NCBI RefSeq assembly: GCF_029893355.1
Contig: NZ_JARZAI010000013.1
Coordinates: 62,001-126,000 of the forward strand
Direction of reading: 5' to 3'
DNA length: 64,000 nt
Origin: Kitasatospora sp. MAA4
Lineage (GTDB): Bacteria; Actinomycetota; Actinomycetes; Streptomycetales; Streptomycetaceae
Both the position numbers and the translations under genes were made by a program. The notes below the pieces were generated by a model. It was not told the DNA's origin, did no database searches, and saw nothing but the letters and a program-made list of their open reading frames with translations. Of the stretch, positions 8,646 to 17,334 are shown in pieces (position 1 is the first letter of the stretch; each line of letters starts with the position of its first letter).

Positions 8646-9601
8646 CAGTGAACCGTCTCCGCCCCCGCCGTTCGTGCCTGGCCGTGCCCGGGAGCAACCC
8701 CCGCTTCCTGGAGAAGGCCCAGGGCCTGCCCGCCGACCAGGTCTTCCTGGACCTTGAGGACGCCTGCGCCCCGCTGGTCAAGGAGAGCGCCCGGCACAAC
8801 ATCGTCGACGCGCTGAACAACGGCGACTGGGGCAAGAAGACCAAGGTCGTCCGGGTCAACGACTGGACCACGCACTGGACCTACCGCGACGTGGTCACGG
8901 TCGTCGAGGGCGCCGGGCCGAACCTGGACTGCATCATGCTGCCCAAGGTCCAGGACGCCACCCAGGTCAAGGCGCTGGACCTGCTGCTGACCCAGATCGA
9001 GAAGACCATGGGCTTCGAGGTCGGCAAGATCGGCATCGAGGCGCAGATCGAGAACGCCAAGGGCCTGGTGAACGTCGACGAGATCGCCGGCGCCTCGCCG
9101 CGGCTGGAGACCATCATCTTCGGCCCGGCCGACTTCATGGCCTCGATCAACATGAAGTCCCTGGTGGTCGGCATGCAGCCGCCCGGCTACCCGGCGGACG
9201 CGTACCACTACATCCTGATGCGCATCCTGATGGCGGCCCGGATGCACGACCTGCAGGCCATCGACGGCCCGTTCCTGCAGATCCGCAACACCGACGGCTA
9301 CCGCGAGGTGGCCGGCCGCGCCGCAGCGCTCGGCTTCGACGGCAAGTGGGTGCTGCACCCGGACCAGGTCGGCGCCGCGAACGAGATCTTCTCGCCCTCG
9401 CAGGAGGACTACGACCACGCCGAGCTGATCCTGGACGCCTACGACTGGTGCACCTCGGAGGCAGGCGGCGCGAAGGGCTCGGCGATGCTCGGCGACGAGA
9501 TGATCGACGAGGCCTCGCGCAAGATGGCCCTGGTGATCGCGGGCAAGGGCCGGGCGGCCGGCTTCCAGCGCACCTCCAAGTTCGAGATCCCGGAGGCGTA
9601 G
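8642..9601 (+). CDS. mcl: HpcH/HpaI-CitE family lyase, L-malyl/beta-methylmalyl-CoA lyase
   Basis: Within this cluster the role is cleavage of beta-methylmalyl-CoA to propionyl-CoA and glyoxylate. The 319-residue protein has the CitE-like TIM barrel with RSCLAVPGSNPRFLEKA at the N-terminus, the acidic metal site VFLDLEDACAP, KIGIEAQIENAKGLVN in the middle and GKWVLHPDQV near the C-terminus. The start is a GTG overlapping the mutase stop (GTGA), giving a coupled operon. Simple citrate lyase beta subunits are shorter and occur with CitD/CitF, which are absent here. The family is certain; the exact substrate is inferred from the operon. Confidence 0.9.
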   Translation: MTVNRLRPRRSCLAVPGSNPRFLEKAQGLPADQVFLDLEDACAPLVKESARHNIVDALNNGDWGKKTKVVRVNDWTTHWTYRDVVTVVEGAGPNLDCIMLPKVQDATQVKALDLLLTQIEKTMGFEVGKIGIEAQIENAKGLVNVDEIAGASPRLETIIFGPADFMASINMKSLVVGMQPPGYPADAYHYILMRILMAARMHDLQAIDGPFLQIRNTDGYREVAGRAAALGFDGKWVLHPDQVGAANEIFSPSQEDYDHAELILDAYDWCTSEAGGAKGSAMLGDEMIDEASRKMALVIAGKGRAAGFQRTSKFEIPEA

Positions 9602-9603
9602 TC

Positions 9604-10107
9604 ATGCAGTTCGGACGCACCTACGAGGAGTTCGAGGTCGGCGCGGTCTACAAGCACTGGCCTGGGAAGACCGTCACCGAGTACGACGATCACCTCTTCT
9701 GTCTGCTGACCATGAACCACCACCCGCTCCACATGGACACCAACTATGCGGAGAAGACCACCGACTTCGGCAAGAACGTGGTGGTCGGCAACTACATCTA
9801 CTCGCTGCTGCTGGGGATGTCCGTGCCGGACGTCTCGGGCAAGGCGATCGCCAACCTGGAGATCGAGTCGCTGCGGCACATCGCGCCGACCTTCCACGGC
9901 GACACCCTCTACGGCGAGACGCTCGTGCTCGACAAGTGGCCGTCCAAGTCCAAGGACGACCGCGGCATCGTCTACGTCGAGACCAAGGGCTACAAGCAGG
10001 ACGGCACGGTCGTCTGCATCTTCCGCCGCAAGGTGATGGTGCCGACCGCGACGTACACCACGGCCCGCGGCGGCGAGCAGCCCGGCCGCCCGGAGCCGCT
10101 CTCCTAG
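9604..10107 (+). CDS. mch: MaoC-family dehydratase, mesaconyl-CoA hydratase
   Basis: A 167-residue hot-dog fold hydratase two bases after the lyase stop, so certainly in the same operon. It carries the MaoC-type segments VTEYDDHLFCLLTMNHHPLH (catalytic Asp/His region near residues 25-45) and VVVGNYIYSLLLGMSV, then LRHIAPTFHGDTL. In this pathway it hydrates mesaconyl-C1-CoA to beta-methylmalyl-CoA, the substrate of the preceding lyase. Some bacterial mesaconyl-CoA hydratases are double hot-dog proteins of about 340 residues; this is the single-domain actinobacterial form. A strong terminator follows. Confidence 0.87.
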   Translation: MQFGRTYEEFEVGAVYKHWPGKTVTEYDDHLFCLLTMNHHPLHMDTNYAEKTTDFGKNVVVGNYIYSLLLGMSVPDVSGKAIANLEIESLRHIAPTFHGDTLYGETLVLDKWPSKSKDDRGIVYVETKGYKQDGTVVCIFRRKVMVPTATYTTARGGEQPGRPEPLS

Positions 10108-10152
10108 ACCACCGGTCGGAGGGGCCGCCGTCATCGGCCGCTCCCACCGGTC

Positions 10153-10186
10153 GGGGCTCCGCGAACGTCACGCTTCGCGGAGCCCC
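10153..10186 (+). terminator. Rho-independent terminator, 13-bp stem
   Basis: GGGGCTCCGCGAA (10153-10165) pairs perfectly with TTCGCGGAGCCCC (10174-10186) around an 8-base loop. It lies 46 bases after the MaoC gene and 49 bases before the acyl-CoA dehydrogenase start, so the latter may have its own promoter or be reached by read-through. Confidence 0.75.
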
Positions 10187-10234
10187 CCACCCTCTTCTTC
10201 GCTCTTCCCTCTTCTAGACATTCGGAGCCGCACG

Positions 10235-11437
10235 ATGGGACGCCTCGCACAGACCGACGGCCTCACCGAGATCCAGCGGGACATCCTCGCCACCGTGCGG
10301 GACTTTGTCGACAAGGAGATCATTCCGGTCGCCACCGAGCTGGAGCACAAGGACGAGTACCCGACCGCGATCGTCGAGGGGATGAAGCAGCTGGGCCTCT
10401 TCGGCCTGACCATCCCCGAGGAGTTCGGCGGACTCGGCGAGTCGCTGCTCACCTACGCCCTGGTGGTCGAGGAGATCGCCCGCGGCTGGATGTCGGTCTC
10501 CGGCATCGTCAACACCCACTTCATCGTGGCGCACATGATCAACGCGCACGGCACCCAGGAGCAGAAGGAGTACTTCCTTCCGCGGATGGCCGCCGGCGAG
10601 ATCCGCGGCGCGTTCTCGATGTCGGAGCCGGGCCTGGGCTCGGACGTCGCGGCGATCTCCACCAAGGGCGTGAAGGACGGCGACGACTACGTCCTGAACG
10701 GCCAGAAGATGTGGCTGACCAACGGCGGCACGTCGACCCTGGTCGCGGTGCTCTGCAAGACGGACGAGGGCGGCAACACCCCGTACCGCAACATGACCAC
10801 CTTCCTGATCGAGAAGACCGCCGGGTTCGGCCCGAACCCGACCGTGCCCGGGCTGACCGTGCCCGGCAAGATCGAGAAGATGGGCTACAAGGGCGTCGAC
10901 ACCACGGAGCTGGTGCTCCAGGATGTGCGAATTCCGGCCAATCGTGTGCTGGGCGGAGTCCCCGGCAAGGGCTTCTACCAGATGATGGACGGCGTCGAGG
11001 TGGGCCGGGTCAACGTGGCCGCGCGCGGCTGCGGCGTCGCCCGGCGCGCCTTCGAGTTGGGCATCTCCTACGCCCAGCAGCGCTCCACCTTCGGCAAGAA
11101 GATCTGCGAGCACCAGGCGATCCAGTTCAAGCTGGCCGAGATGGCCACCAAGGTCGAGGCCGCGCACCAGATGATGGTGATGGCCGCCCGCAAGAAGGAC
11201 AGCGGCGAGCGCAACGACCTCGAGGCCGGAATGGCCAAATACCTCGCCTCCGAGTACTGCAAGGAGGTCGTCGAGGACGCCTTCCGGATCCACGGCGGCT
11301 ACGGCTTCTCCAAGGAGTACGAGATCGAGCGGCTCTACCGCGAGGCCCCGATGCTGCTGATCGGCGAGGGCACCGCGGAGATCCAGAAGATGATCGTCGG
11401 CCGCCGCCTGCTGGAGGAGTACAAGCTCGCCGAGTAG
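10235..11437 (+). CDS. mcd: Acyl-CoA dehydrogenase, probable (2S)-methylsuccinyl-CoA dehydrogenase
   Basis: The 400-residue flavoprotein oxidises a short-chain acyl-CoA; its position completes the ethylmalonyl-CoA pathway at the methylsuccinyl-CoA to mesaconyl-CoA step. Diagnostic segments are the FAD/substrate motif AFSMSEPGLGSDVA near residue 125 and WLTNGG near 155. The FAD-binding QQRSTFGKKICEHQAIQFKL follows near 290, with IHGGYGFSKEYEIERLYREA and the catalytic-glutamate segment IGEGTAEIQ near 375. The ATG at 10235 follows GGAG. Proteobacterial methylsuccinyl-CoA dehydrogenases carry an extra N-terminal domain (about 550 residues) that is absent here. General short-branched-chain dehydrogenation remains an alternative. 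Confidence 0.88.
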   Translation: MGRLAQTDGLTEIQRDILATVRDFVDKEIIPVATELEHKDEYPTAIVEGMKQLGLFGLTIPEEFGGLGESLLTYALVVEEIARGWMSVSGIVNTHFIVAHMINAHGTQEQKEYFLPRMAAGEIRGAFSMSEPGLGSDVAAISTKGVKDGDDYVLNGQKMWLTNGGTSTLVAVLCKTDEGGNTPYRNMTTFLIEKTAGFGPNPTVPGLTVPGKIEKMGYKGVDTTELVLQDVRIPANRVLGGVPGKGFYQMMDGVEVGRVNVAARGCGVARRAFELGISYAQQRSTFGKKICEHQAIQFKLAEMATKVEAAHQMMVMAARKKDSGERNDLEAGMAKYLASEYCKEVVEDAFRIHGGYGFSKEYEIERLYREAPMLLIGEGTAEIQKMIVGRRLLEEYKLAE

Positions 11438-11461
11438 CGGTTCGCCGGGGTACCAGCAGGT

Positions 11462-11495
11462 CACAGGGCTCGTGTCGGGGGACACGCGCCCTGTG
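11462..11495 (+). terminator. Long two-step hairpin terminator
   Basis: CACAGGGC (11462-11469) pairs with GCCCTGTG (11488-11495), and inside it CGTGTC pairs with GACACG around a GGGG loop, with one unpaired base on each side between the two stems. It ends the acyl-CoA dehydrogenase transcript. Confidence 0.8.
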
Positions 11496-11639
11496 GCTGC
11501 TTCCGCACGCCCCCGCGCTTCACCCGTGGGGCTGAGAGATCGCTCACGGATCTTGGCAGACCCCTTGGGGACGGGACGCCGGGCGGCTACGGTCGTATAC
11601 ATAGCGCGCGCACAGCGGCCCGGCTGCGGACAGTTGAAC

Positions 11640-11703
11640 GAGCAGGCGGGTTGCCCACCCACCACCTGCTCCCGATAGCATCCACCGGGACAGCAGCTGT
11701 CCC
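11640..11703 (+). promoter_or_regulatory. Two stem-loops in the psd upstream region
   Basis: The 346-base gap before psd holds no gene. GAGCAGG (11640-11646) pairs with CCTGCTC (11665-11671). GGGACAG (11687-11693) pairs with CTGTCCC (11697-11703) around a 3-base loop. They could be part of a structured 5' leader. A TATACAT sequence at about 11596 may be a -10 element, but no matching -35 is evident. Confidence 0.35.
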
Positions 11704-11783
11704 TTTCTCACCCGATCCCCGCGGTGGCCCCCGTGCAGCGGCCATACTGTGCCAAGCCCCAGGGCCCGCGACAAAGGTCTTCG

Positions 11784-12476
11784 ATGCCCATCAGCCCGTC
11801 CCCTCACACCTCCGTCACGGATCGCGATGCCCTCGCCCCCGAGACGGCCGGCCGGCGACCCCGCGTGACCATCGCGCGCGGAGCCACCCCCTGGTTCGTC
11901 CCGACCCTGGCCACCGCAGCCCTCACCACCGCTCTCACCAGGCGGAACGGCAAGTGGGCCGTGGCAGCGGTCCCGGCCTGCGCGCTGAGCGCGGGCATGC
12001 TGTGGTTCTTCCGCGACCCCGAGCGTGAGATCGGCACCGGCAGAGTGATCTCGCCGGCCGACGGAGTGGTGCAGAGCATCGACGCCTGGCCGGACGGCCG
12101 GACCCGGGTCGCGATCTTCATGAGTCCGTTGAACGTCCACGTCAACCGGGCCCCGCTGCCCGGCACGGTGACCTCCGTCGAGCACATCGCCGGTGGTTTC
12201 GTGCCCGCGTTCAACAAGGACAGCGACCGCAACGAGCGCGTGGTCTGGCACTTCGACACCGAGCTCGGCGACATCGAGATGGTGCAGATCGCGGGCGCCG
12301 TGGCGCGCCGGATCGTGCCGTACACGGCCGCCGGGACCAAGGTCGAGCAGGGCGAGCGGATCGGTCTGATCCGCTTCGGCTCCCGCGTCGACACCTACCT
12401 GCCGGCCGGCGTCGAGGTCGGCGTCACGGTCGGCCAGAAGACCACCGCGGGGGTGACACGCCTTGACCGTGACTGA
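11784..12476 (+). CDS. psd: Phosphatidylserine decarboxylase, short PSD-B/archaetidylserine-like form
   Basis: The enzyme decarboxylates phosphatidylserine to phosphatidylethanolamine using a pyruvoyl group made by self-cleavage. The 230-residue protein has one or two membrane-spanning segments near the N-terminus (about residues 33-75). Then come WFFRDPER, SPADGVVQSID and the metal/catalytic FMSPLNVHVNR near residue 115. The C-terminal self-cleavage site reads FGSRVD near residue 200, where the serine would become the pyruvoyl; this GSR form is typical of the short family. I chose the ATG at 11784 because of the AAAGGT ribosome binding site; an in-frame start 60 bases upstream is less likely. 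It overlaps pssA, which makes its substrate. Confidence 0.93.
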   Translation: MPISPSPHTSVTDRDALAPETAGRRPRVTIARGATPWFVPTLATAALTTALTRRNGKWAVAAVPACALSAGMLWFFRDPEREIGTGRVISPADGVVQSIDAWPDGRTRVAIFMSPLNVHVNRAPLPGTVTSVEHIAGGFVPAFNKDSDRNERVVWHFDTELGDIEMVQIAGAVARRIVPYTAAGTKVEQGERIGLIRFGSRVDTYLPAGVEVGVTVGQKTTAGVTRLDRD

Positions 12477-13353
12477 TCCCGAAACACTGGTCGGACTGAG
12501 CGAGTCGGACGAGACCGAGCTGCGTCGGCGCCGCTGGGCGCGCGACCGCGAGCTGCGGGCTCCCCGCTCGCCGCAGACCCTGTCGACGGCCGATTTCCTG
12601 ACCCTCGGCAACGCCGTCTGCGGCTTCCTGGCGATCTACTCGATCACCACGAACATGCTCATCCCGCACATCAACGGGAGCGACGGCTCGGCCGGCGGGG
12701 TCGTCCGGCACGGCGCGGCCACGGCCGTCACGCTGCTGCTGCTCGGCTCGATGTGCGACCTCTTCGACGGCCTGGTGGCGCGCAAGCTGCGCTCCTCCGC
12801 GCTCGGCGCCGAGCTGGACAACCTGGCCGACCTGATCAGCTTCGGGATCGCGCCGGCCTACTTCGTCGCGGTCTGGGGCATCGTCTCGCCCGGCGGCAAG
12901 CAGGGGCTGTCCGCGTTCATCGCGCTCACCGTGCTGCTGGCGGTGGTGCTGCGGCTGGCCCGGTTCTCCACCGTCAAGATGCGTCCCGGGGTCTTCCAGG
13001 GCATGCCCTGCCCGATGGGCGCGATGACGGTGATCGCCATCGTGCTGCTCGACCCGCCGTTCCTGGTCGGCCTGCTGGCGATCTTCGGCGTGGCGTACCT
13101 GATGGTCAGCCAGGTCGAGTACCCCAAGCCGCAGGGCCTGCTGGCCACCGCCACGCTGGCCTGGATCGTCGTGTCGATCGGCTGCCTGGCCGCCTGGGCG
13201 ACCGGTCTGCCGGGCGGCGACGTGCTGATGCACGTCGGTGCCGTCGCGCAGATCGCGCTGGCCGCGATGGCGCCGCTGCTGGTCATCCGCCGCAAGGTCG
13301 GCCAGAAGGTCGGCGACGTGCGCGCCCGCCGCGCCGAGAACCGCGGCTGCTGA
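12463..13353 (+). CDS. pssA: CDP-diacylglycerol-serine O-phosphatidyltransferase
   Basis: This integral membrane enzyme makes phosphatidylserine from CDP-diacylglycerol and serine. The full CDP-alcohol phosphotransferase signature D-x2-DG-x2-AR-x8-G-x3-D-x3-D is present from about residue 103: DLFDGLVARKLRSS, then ALGAELDNLAD. About seven hydrophobic segments follow a charged N-terminus. The protein is about 296 residues. The start is TTG at 12463 with the ribosome binding site GGGGGTGA six bases upstream; GTG at 12469 is the alternative. Either way it overlaps the end of psd, so the two are coupled. A very long terminator follows immediately. Confidence 0.94.
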   Translation: MTVTDPETLVGLSESDETELRRRRWARDRELRAPRSPQTLSTADFLTLGNAVCGFLAIYSITTNMLIPHINGSDGSAGGVVRHGAATAVTLLLLGSMCDLFDGLVARKLRSSALGAELDNLADLISFGIAPAYFVAVWGIVSPGGKQGLSAFIALTVLLAVVLRLARFSTVKMRPGVFQGMPCPMGAMTVIAIVLLDPPFLVGLLAIFGVAYLMVSQVEYPKPQGLLATATLAWIVVSIGCLAAWATGLPGGDVLMHVGAVAQIALAAMAPLLVIRRKVGQKVGDVRARRAENRGC

Positions 13354-13364
13354 TCACGCGTTCC

Positions 13365-13413
13365 AACGCGAAGTGCCCCGCCGGATCCTGGATCCGGCGG
13401 GGCACTTCGCGTT
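13365..13413. terminator. Very strong perfect-stem terminator (23-bp arms, 3-base loop)
   Basis: Positions 13365-13387 (beginning AACGCGAAGTGCCCCG) are the exact reverse complement of 13391-13413, with the loop CTG at 13388-13390. It lies 11 bases after the pssA stop, and the next gene converges on it 88 bases later, so it could serve both strands. Confidence 0.9.
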
Positions 13414-13500
13414 GCGGCGTCGGCGGGGCGCTGAGAGGGCTGGTGGCTCCCGGTTCGGCCCCGCACCCCACCCGCGTGCGCGGGGGGCGTGCAGAGGCCC

Positions 13501-15006
13501 TCAGGCGCCGCCGCGGTGGACGCTGAAGGCGGAGCGGCGGGCGGCCCGGGCGACCGCGGCGTCCGGGTGCACCCCGGCGACCGCCGTCAGCACCGAGGCC
13601 GCGCGGGCGTGGCCGGACTGCCGGGCCCGGGCGAACAGCCGAACCGGGTCGCCGGCGCTGGCACCCTCCACGTGGCCCACCAGCAGCTCGGTCTCCCCGT
13701 GGTCGAGCACCGCGGCGGCGGTGTCCACCCAGAGCCAGGCCGCGTCCTCGGCGCTCAGCACGTCGGACGGCACCACGCCGCCCTCGTCCAGCTGCTCGGC
13801 CAGCCAGAGCAGCGCGTACGGGCGCAGCACGGCCTCGTCCACCGCGGCCCGCACCCCCTGCTCGGCCGTCCCGCCGGCCACCCGCAGGGCCTCGAAGGCG
13901 AGGCCGCGCAGCAGCGCGTCGTCGCCCCGGGCGGCCTCCAGGAGCTCGGCCACCGCGCGGTCCACCGGCCGGGCCGCGACCCAGGCCCGGTACTCGGCGC
14001 GGGCCGGCCCCGGCGAGTAGTTGGCGCAGGCGTCCAGCAGCTCCAGCGCGCTCTGCTCGATGTGCCCGGCGGCGGTCTGCGCGACCGTGCAGATCTCCTC
14101 CAGCTTGGCGCGCACCGCCCAGTGCCCCAGCGGGGAGAGCTCGGCGGCCTCCGCCGAGCGGACCACCGCGCCGACGGCCGCCAGGCCGTCCAGCATCCAG
14201 TCCAGGACGGCGGCGATGTCCGAGGGCGCGGGCGGGGTGTCGATCTGCGGCTCGCGGCAGGTGCCGCGGACGGCCGAGACGGCGGAGGCCGCGTGCGGGA
14301 CGGGCGAGAGCGTCGCGAAGCCCGTACCGGCGCCGTGCCGGCGCTCGTCCAGGCCGCGGCGCAGCAGCTCCATCAGCTCGCCCTCGGCCACCGGGCCGTC
14401 CACCAGGTGCAGGAAGGACAGGAGTTGCGGTGCCTGGTCGACGGCCTGGCCGGCGAGCACCGCGAAGACGCCGCGCAGGGCGGCGGGCGGGACGGGGGCG
14501 AGCAGCGTCCAGGCGTCGAAGAGCGCGGACCAGCCGCGCAGGACGGCCTCGTCGTCGCGCTCCCAGGCGTGCAGGCGCCAGCCGGGGGCGGCGCCGCCGT
14601 CGCGCGGCTCGACCAGGCCGACCAGCAGAGCCTGGCCCCAGGCCTTGGCCGCGGCGCCGACCGTCATGGCCAGCGCCCGGCCGGCCGCCCGGGCGTCATC
14701 GGGCAGCAGTTCACCGCGCTTGTCGACGGCGTCGAGTTCGCCGGCCCAGCGCGCGATGCGGACCGCGTCGGCCAGCATCCGGCGCGCCAGCGGCGCGAGT
14801 TCGGCGGGTACGGGGAAGCCCTCGGGCACCGGGACCCGGCCGCGGCCGGGGGCGGGCCTGGGGGTTCGGCGTCGGGGTACGCCGGGACCGGCCGGCAGCG
14901 CGGTATCCGCGCGGGGGGCCGTACCGGGTAGACGGGTCACCGTCGCGCCGGTACCCATGGTCGGCGGGAGCGGGGCATCACGGTCGCGCGGGTTCCGAGA
15001 CGTCAC
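13501..15006 (-). CDS. Conserved hypothetical alanine/leucine-rich protein
   Basis: A 501-residue soluble protein of unknown function. The first 60 residues are proline/arginine-rich and probably disordered (PRRRTPRPAPGRGRVPVPEG). The rest is predicted helical, rich in Ala, Leu and Glu, with repeated acidic helix segments (ELMELLRRGLDERR, AVAELLEAARGDDALLRGLA) suggestive of an alpha-solenoid or HEAT-like fold. I see no signal peptide, membrane segment or catalytic motif. It converges with pssA and has its own candidate promoter upstream. I do not recognise the family. Confidence 0.75.
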   Translation of the reverse strand: MTSRNPRDRDAPLPPTMGTGATVTRLPGTAPRADTALPAGPGVPRRRTPRPAPGRGRVPVPEGFPVPAELAPLARRMLADAVRIARWAGELDAVDKRGELLPDDARAAGRALAMTVGAAAKAWGQALLVGLVEPRDGGAAPGWRLHAWERDDEAVLRGWSALFDAWTLLAPVPPAALRGVFAVLAGQAVDQAPQLLSFLHLVDGPVAEGELMELLRRGLDERRHGAGTGFATLSPVPHAASAVSAVRGTCREPQIDTPPAPSDIAAVLDWMLDGLAAVGAVVRSAEAAELSPLGHWAVRAKLEEICTVAQTAAGHIEQSALELLDACANYSPGPARAEYRAWVAARPVDRAVAELLEAARGDDALLRGLAFEALRVAGGTAEQGVRAAVDEAVLRPYALLWLAEQLDEGGVVPSDVLSAEDAAWLWVDTAAAVLDHGETELLVGHVEGASAGDPVRLFARARQSGHARAASVLTAVAGVHPDAAVARAARRSAFSVHRGGA

Positions 15007-15144
15007 GCCGTGCAGTCTTCCCCGTGCACGGGGCTTCTGTCACATCGAGTTCGGCGCGTCTTTGGCAGCCGGTGACAACCGATGGGCGGAGATGGGGCAA
15101 GTGCGCCCAAACCGGGCTGTCCGATCCGCGTGACCTGTGCACGA

Positions 15145-15174
15145 CATTAACATGGCGGAACCGTGTGTGGTCAA
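15145..15174 (-). promoter_or_regulatory. Candidate promoter for the 13501-15006 gene
   Basis: On the minus strand TTGACC (15174-15169) and TTAATG (15150-15145) are separated by 18 bp, close to the housekeeping sigma consensus in an otherwise GC-rich gap. The start codon at 15006 is about 140 bases downstream. Confidence 0.4.
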
Positions 15175-15218
15175 GAGGTGACTGACCGCGTGCAGATTCG
15201 GAGCGGGTGCACACCCGT

Positions 15219-16370
15219 TCAGAGAATAGGCGTCAGGAAGCGACGCAGACTCTCCTCGTAACCGGCCGGATCGGCGTTCCAGAGCGCCGCGTGCTCCGCT
15301 CCGGGGACGGCGTGCAGGCTCACCAGGTCCGAGCGGCGGTGAGCGAGCCTGGCGGCGTCGTGCCAGGGAGCGATGCCGTCCTGCGGGCTGTGCAGCAGCA
15401 GGGTCGGGCCGGGCAGGTCCGCGCCGTCGGCGAGCCGGGCGAAACCGGCCACGTCCACGCCGGTGCGGCCCTCGGCCGCCAGGGCTCCGAGCCTGGCCGC
15501 CCCGGCCGGCACGCCCGCGCGGGCCGCCCGGCCGCGCACCGCCGCCGCCGGGTCGAGCACCGGGGAGTCCAGCACCAGGCCGGCCAGCTCCGCGCGGTGC
15601 TCCGACCGGGCGGCGGCCCGCAGCACCGTCGCCGCCCCCAGCGACCAGCCGTACAGGATGATCCGGCCGGCACCGGCCTCCTTGGCGAACTGGATCGCCG
15701 CCTCGACGTCGTGCCACTCGGTCTCGCCGAAGTGGCCGAGACCGTCCGGTGAGGGCGGCGCACCCTGGTCGCCGCGGCAGCTGACCACCAGCGCCGGCAG
15801 GCCCAGCCGATGGAGGACGGGCAGCGCGGGCAGCGCCTGGCGGCGGTCGGCCTCGGGATCGTGCACCAGGATCACCCACGTGCCGCGCAGCGCCGGGACG
15901 TACCAGGCGGGCAGCGGGCCGAGCTCGCCCTCGACCAGCACGTCCATGTAGTCCAGGCCGCAGGCCGAGCCGGGATCCCCGCGCAGCACCCGCGGCGTCA
16001 GCTCGACCTGCGCGCCGACCGCCGGCGGGCTGCCGGCGCTGAGCTCCAGGCGGCGGGTGACACCCTTCGGGCCGCTGCGCAGCACCTCGCCGACCACCGC
16101 GTGGCCGCCGGGCCACTCCAGCGCGTACCGGCCGCGGCGCTCGCTCGCGGCGGTGCGGGTCAGCGTGACGTCCGCCGCGCCGATCGCCTGCACCCGCAGC
16201 GGCTGGTCGGCCGAGCGGGCTGCCGACCGGGCGGTCGAGCGAACGGTCGGCTCGGCTGCCGGACCGGACTGGACCGCGAGGCTGGAGACCCGCCGCCCGA
16301 CGATCAGGACGACGGCCCCCGCTCCGGCGGCGACGGCGGTACCCGCGGCGACGACGATTCCCCAACGCAT
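15219..16370 (-). CDS. Membrane-anchored alpha/beta hydrolase
   Basis: The 383-residue protein has an N-terminal hydrophobic anchor (about residues 4-24, GIVVAAGTAVAAGAGAVVLI), then a beta-rich region and an alpha/beta-hydrolase domain. The nucleophile elbow is GWSLGA near residue 245. An aspartate region HSPQDGIAPWHDA and the terminal histidine segment VPGAEHAALW complete a plausible triad. The substrate is not predictable; an esterase or dienelactone-hydrolase-like activity at the cell surface is likely. The ATG at 16370 has the ribosome binding site GGGGAGAG. The gap to the upstream minus-strand XRE gene is 77 bases, so the two may be co-transcribed. Confidence 0.82.
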   Translation of the reverse strand: MRWGIVVAAGTAVAAGAGAVVLIVGRRVSSLAVQSGPAAEPTVRSTARSAARSADQPLRVQAIGAADVTLTRTAASERRGRYALEWPGGHAVVGEVLRSGPKGVTRRLELSAGSPPAVGAQVELTPRVLRGDPGSACGLDYMDVLVEGELGPLPAWYVPALRGTWVILVHDPEADRRQALPALPVLHRLGLPALVVSCRGDQGAPPSPDGLGHFGETEWHDVEAAIQFAKEAGAGRIILYGWSLGAATVLRAAARSEHRAELAGLVLDSPVLDPAAAVRGRAARAGVPAGAARLGALAAEGRTGVDVAGFARLADGADLPGPTLLLHSPQDGIAPWHDAARLAHRRSDLVSLHAVPGAEHAALWNADPAGYEESLRRFLTPIL

Positions 16371-16447
16371 GGCTCTCCCCGGGGTGGTGAGGGGTTGCTT
16401 TCCCCTCAGTTCACCCTGTCGGCGGGCAGGCGGCCACCGCAGCGCCG

Positions 16448-17140
16448 CTAGACGGGGATACCCGTTTCCGTCGCGGCCAGCAGGGCCCAGAAGCGGCGCT
16501 CCAGCGGCTCGGTCGGCTGCTGCGGGTCGTCCGGGGCACTGGAGCCCCAGTACGAGTTGACCTGGTACTCGCCCTGCAGGGCGGCCAGCACGGTGGAGAG
16601 CGCGGCGCGCGGCGCCGGGACGAGCCGACCGACCGCCTTCAGCTGCGCCTGCCACCGCCCGTCCACGCACTGGCGCAGCCGCTGCTCCAGCTCCTCGGTC
16701 GCCCCGGTCACCTGGACCAGGTCGCGCAGGGTCAGGCCGAGCACCTCGGCCAGCGCCTGGGTCTGCGCCTCGTCGCCGGTCCAGCGCCCGCTGAGCTCGG
16801 CCTGCTCGTACGACTTCAGGCCGATCCCGACCTGACGCGCCGTCTGCTCCCGGCCGAGCTCGCGGGCCACCCGGAAGTCGCGCAGGCTGCCCGGGCGCAC
16901 CCCCATCAGCTGGACCGCCGGGCACCAGAGCGCGCGGGCCAGGGCGATGAACTCCTCCTCGGTGGGGCGCATCTCGCCGCTCTCCCAACCCAGCACGTGG
17001 GTCGACAGCAGGCGCACGCCGTGCGCGGCCATCCCGGCCGCGACCTGTTCGGGGGTGAGGCCGAGCCCGGCGCGGTGGGACCGGGCGGCTTGGGGGGAGA
17101 ACGGGACCGGGGTGGGGGCCGGCTGTCTACTGCGTCGCAT
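16448..17140 (-). CDS. XRE-type helix-turn-helix protein with two HTH-like segments
   Basis: A 230-residue putative regulator. Residues 20-75 resemble a Cro/C1-type HTH (GLTPEQVAAGMAAHGV, then LSTHVLGWESGEMRPTEEE). A second similar unit covers about 92-145 (GREQTARQVGIGLKSYEQAE, then AEVLGLTLRDLVQVTG). The C-terminal third has no recognised domain. An inverted repeat GCGTTGG-N8-CCAACGC lies about 75 bases upstream (17216-17237) and could be its operator. The start is the ATG at 17140. It is divergent from the cobalamin operon. Confidence 0.75.
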   Translation of the reverse strand: MRRSRQPAPTPVPFSPQAARSHRAGLGLTPEQVAAGMAAHGVRLLSTHVLGWESGEMRPTEEEFIALARALWCPAVQLMGVRPGSLRDFRVARELGREQTARQVGIGLKSYEQAELSGRWTGDEAQTQALAEVLGLTLRDLVQVTGATEELEQRLRQCVDGRWQAQLKAVGRLVPAPRAALSTVLAALQGEYQVNSYWGSSAPDDPQQPTEPLERRFWALLAATETGIPV

Positions 17141-17215
17141 GACTTGACGCTAGGGGCGGGAGGGGTGCGGCCCCAGCCGCCGAACGCACGAAGCCGGGGA
17201 GCAGGCCCTGAGCGG

Positions 17216-17237
17216 GCGTTGGATGATTCACCAACGC
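17216..17237. promoter_or_regulatory. Inverted repeat, candidate operator
   Basis: GCGTTGG (17216-17222) and CCAACGC (17231-17237) are perfect 7-bp arms separated by ATGATTCA. It sits between the divergent XRE gene and the cobalamin riboswitch. Confidence 0.35.
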
Positions 17238-17334
17238 CGGGCGCGCGGGAGCGGGGGCTACTCGGAGGTAACGACGGTTTCGCTCGCAAGCGGTGGGTGT
17301 GATCAAGCACTCCGGGGCGCTGGTTGACTGTCGG

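Noticed and set aside
16448..17140. Regulator of the cobalamin operon
   Set aside because: It is divergent from the operon, but a cobalamin riboswitch already accounts for control and the candidate palindrome lies nearer the regulator's own start.
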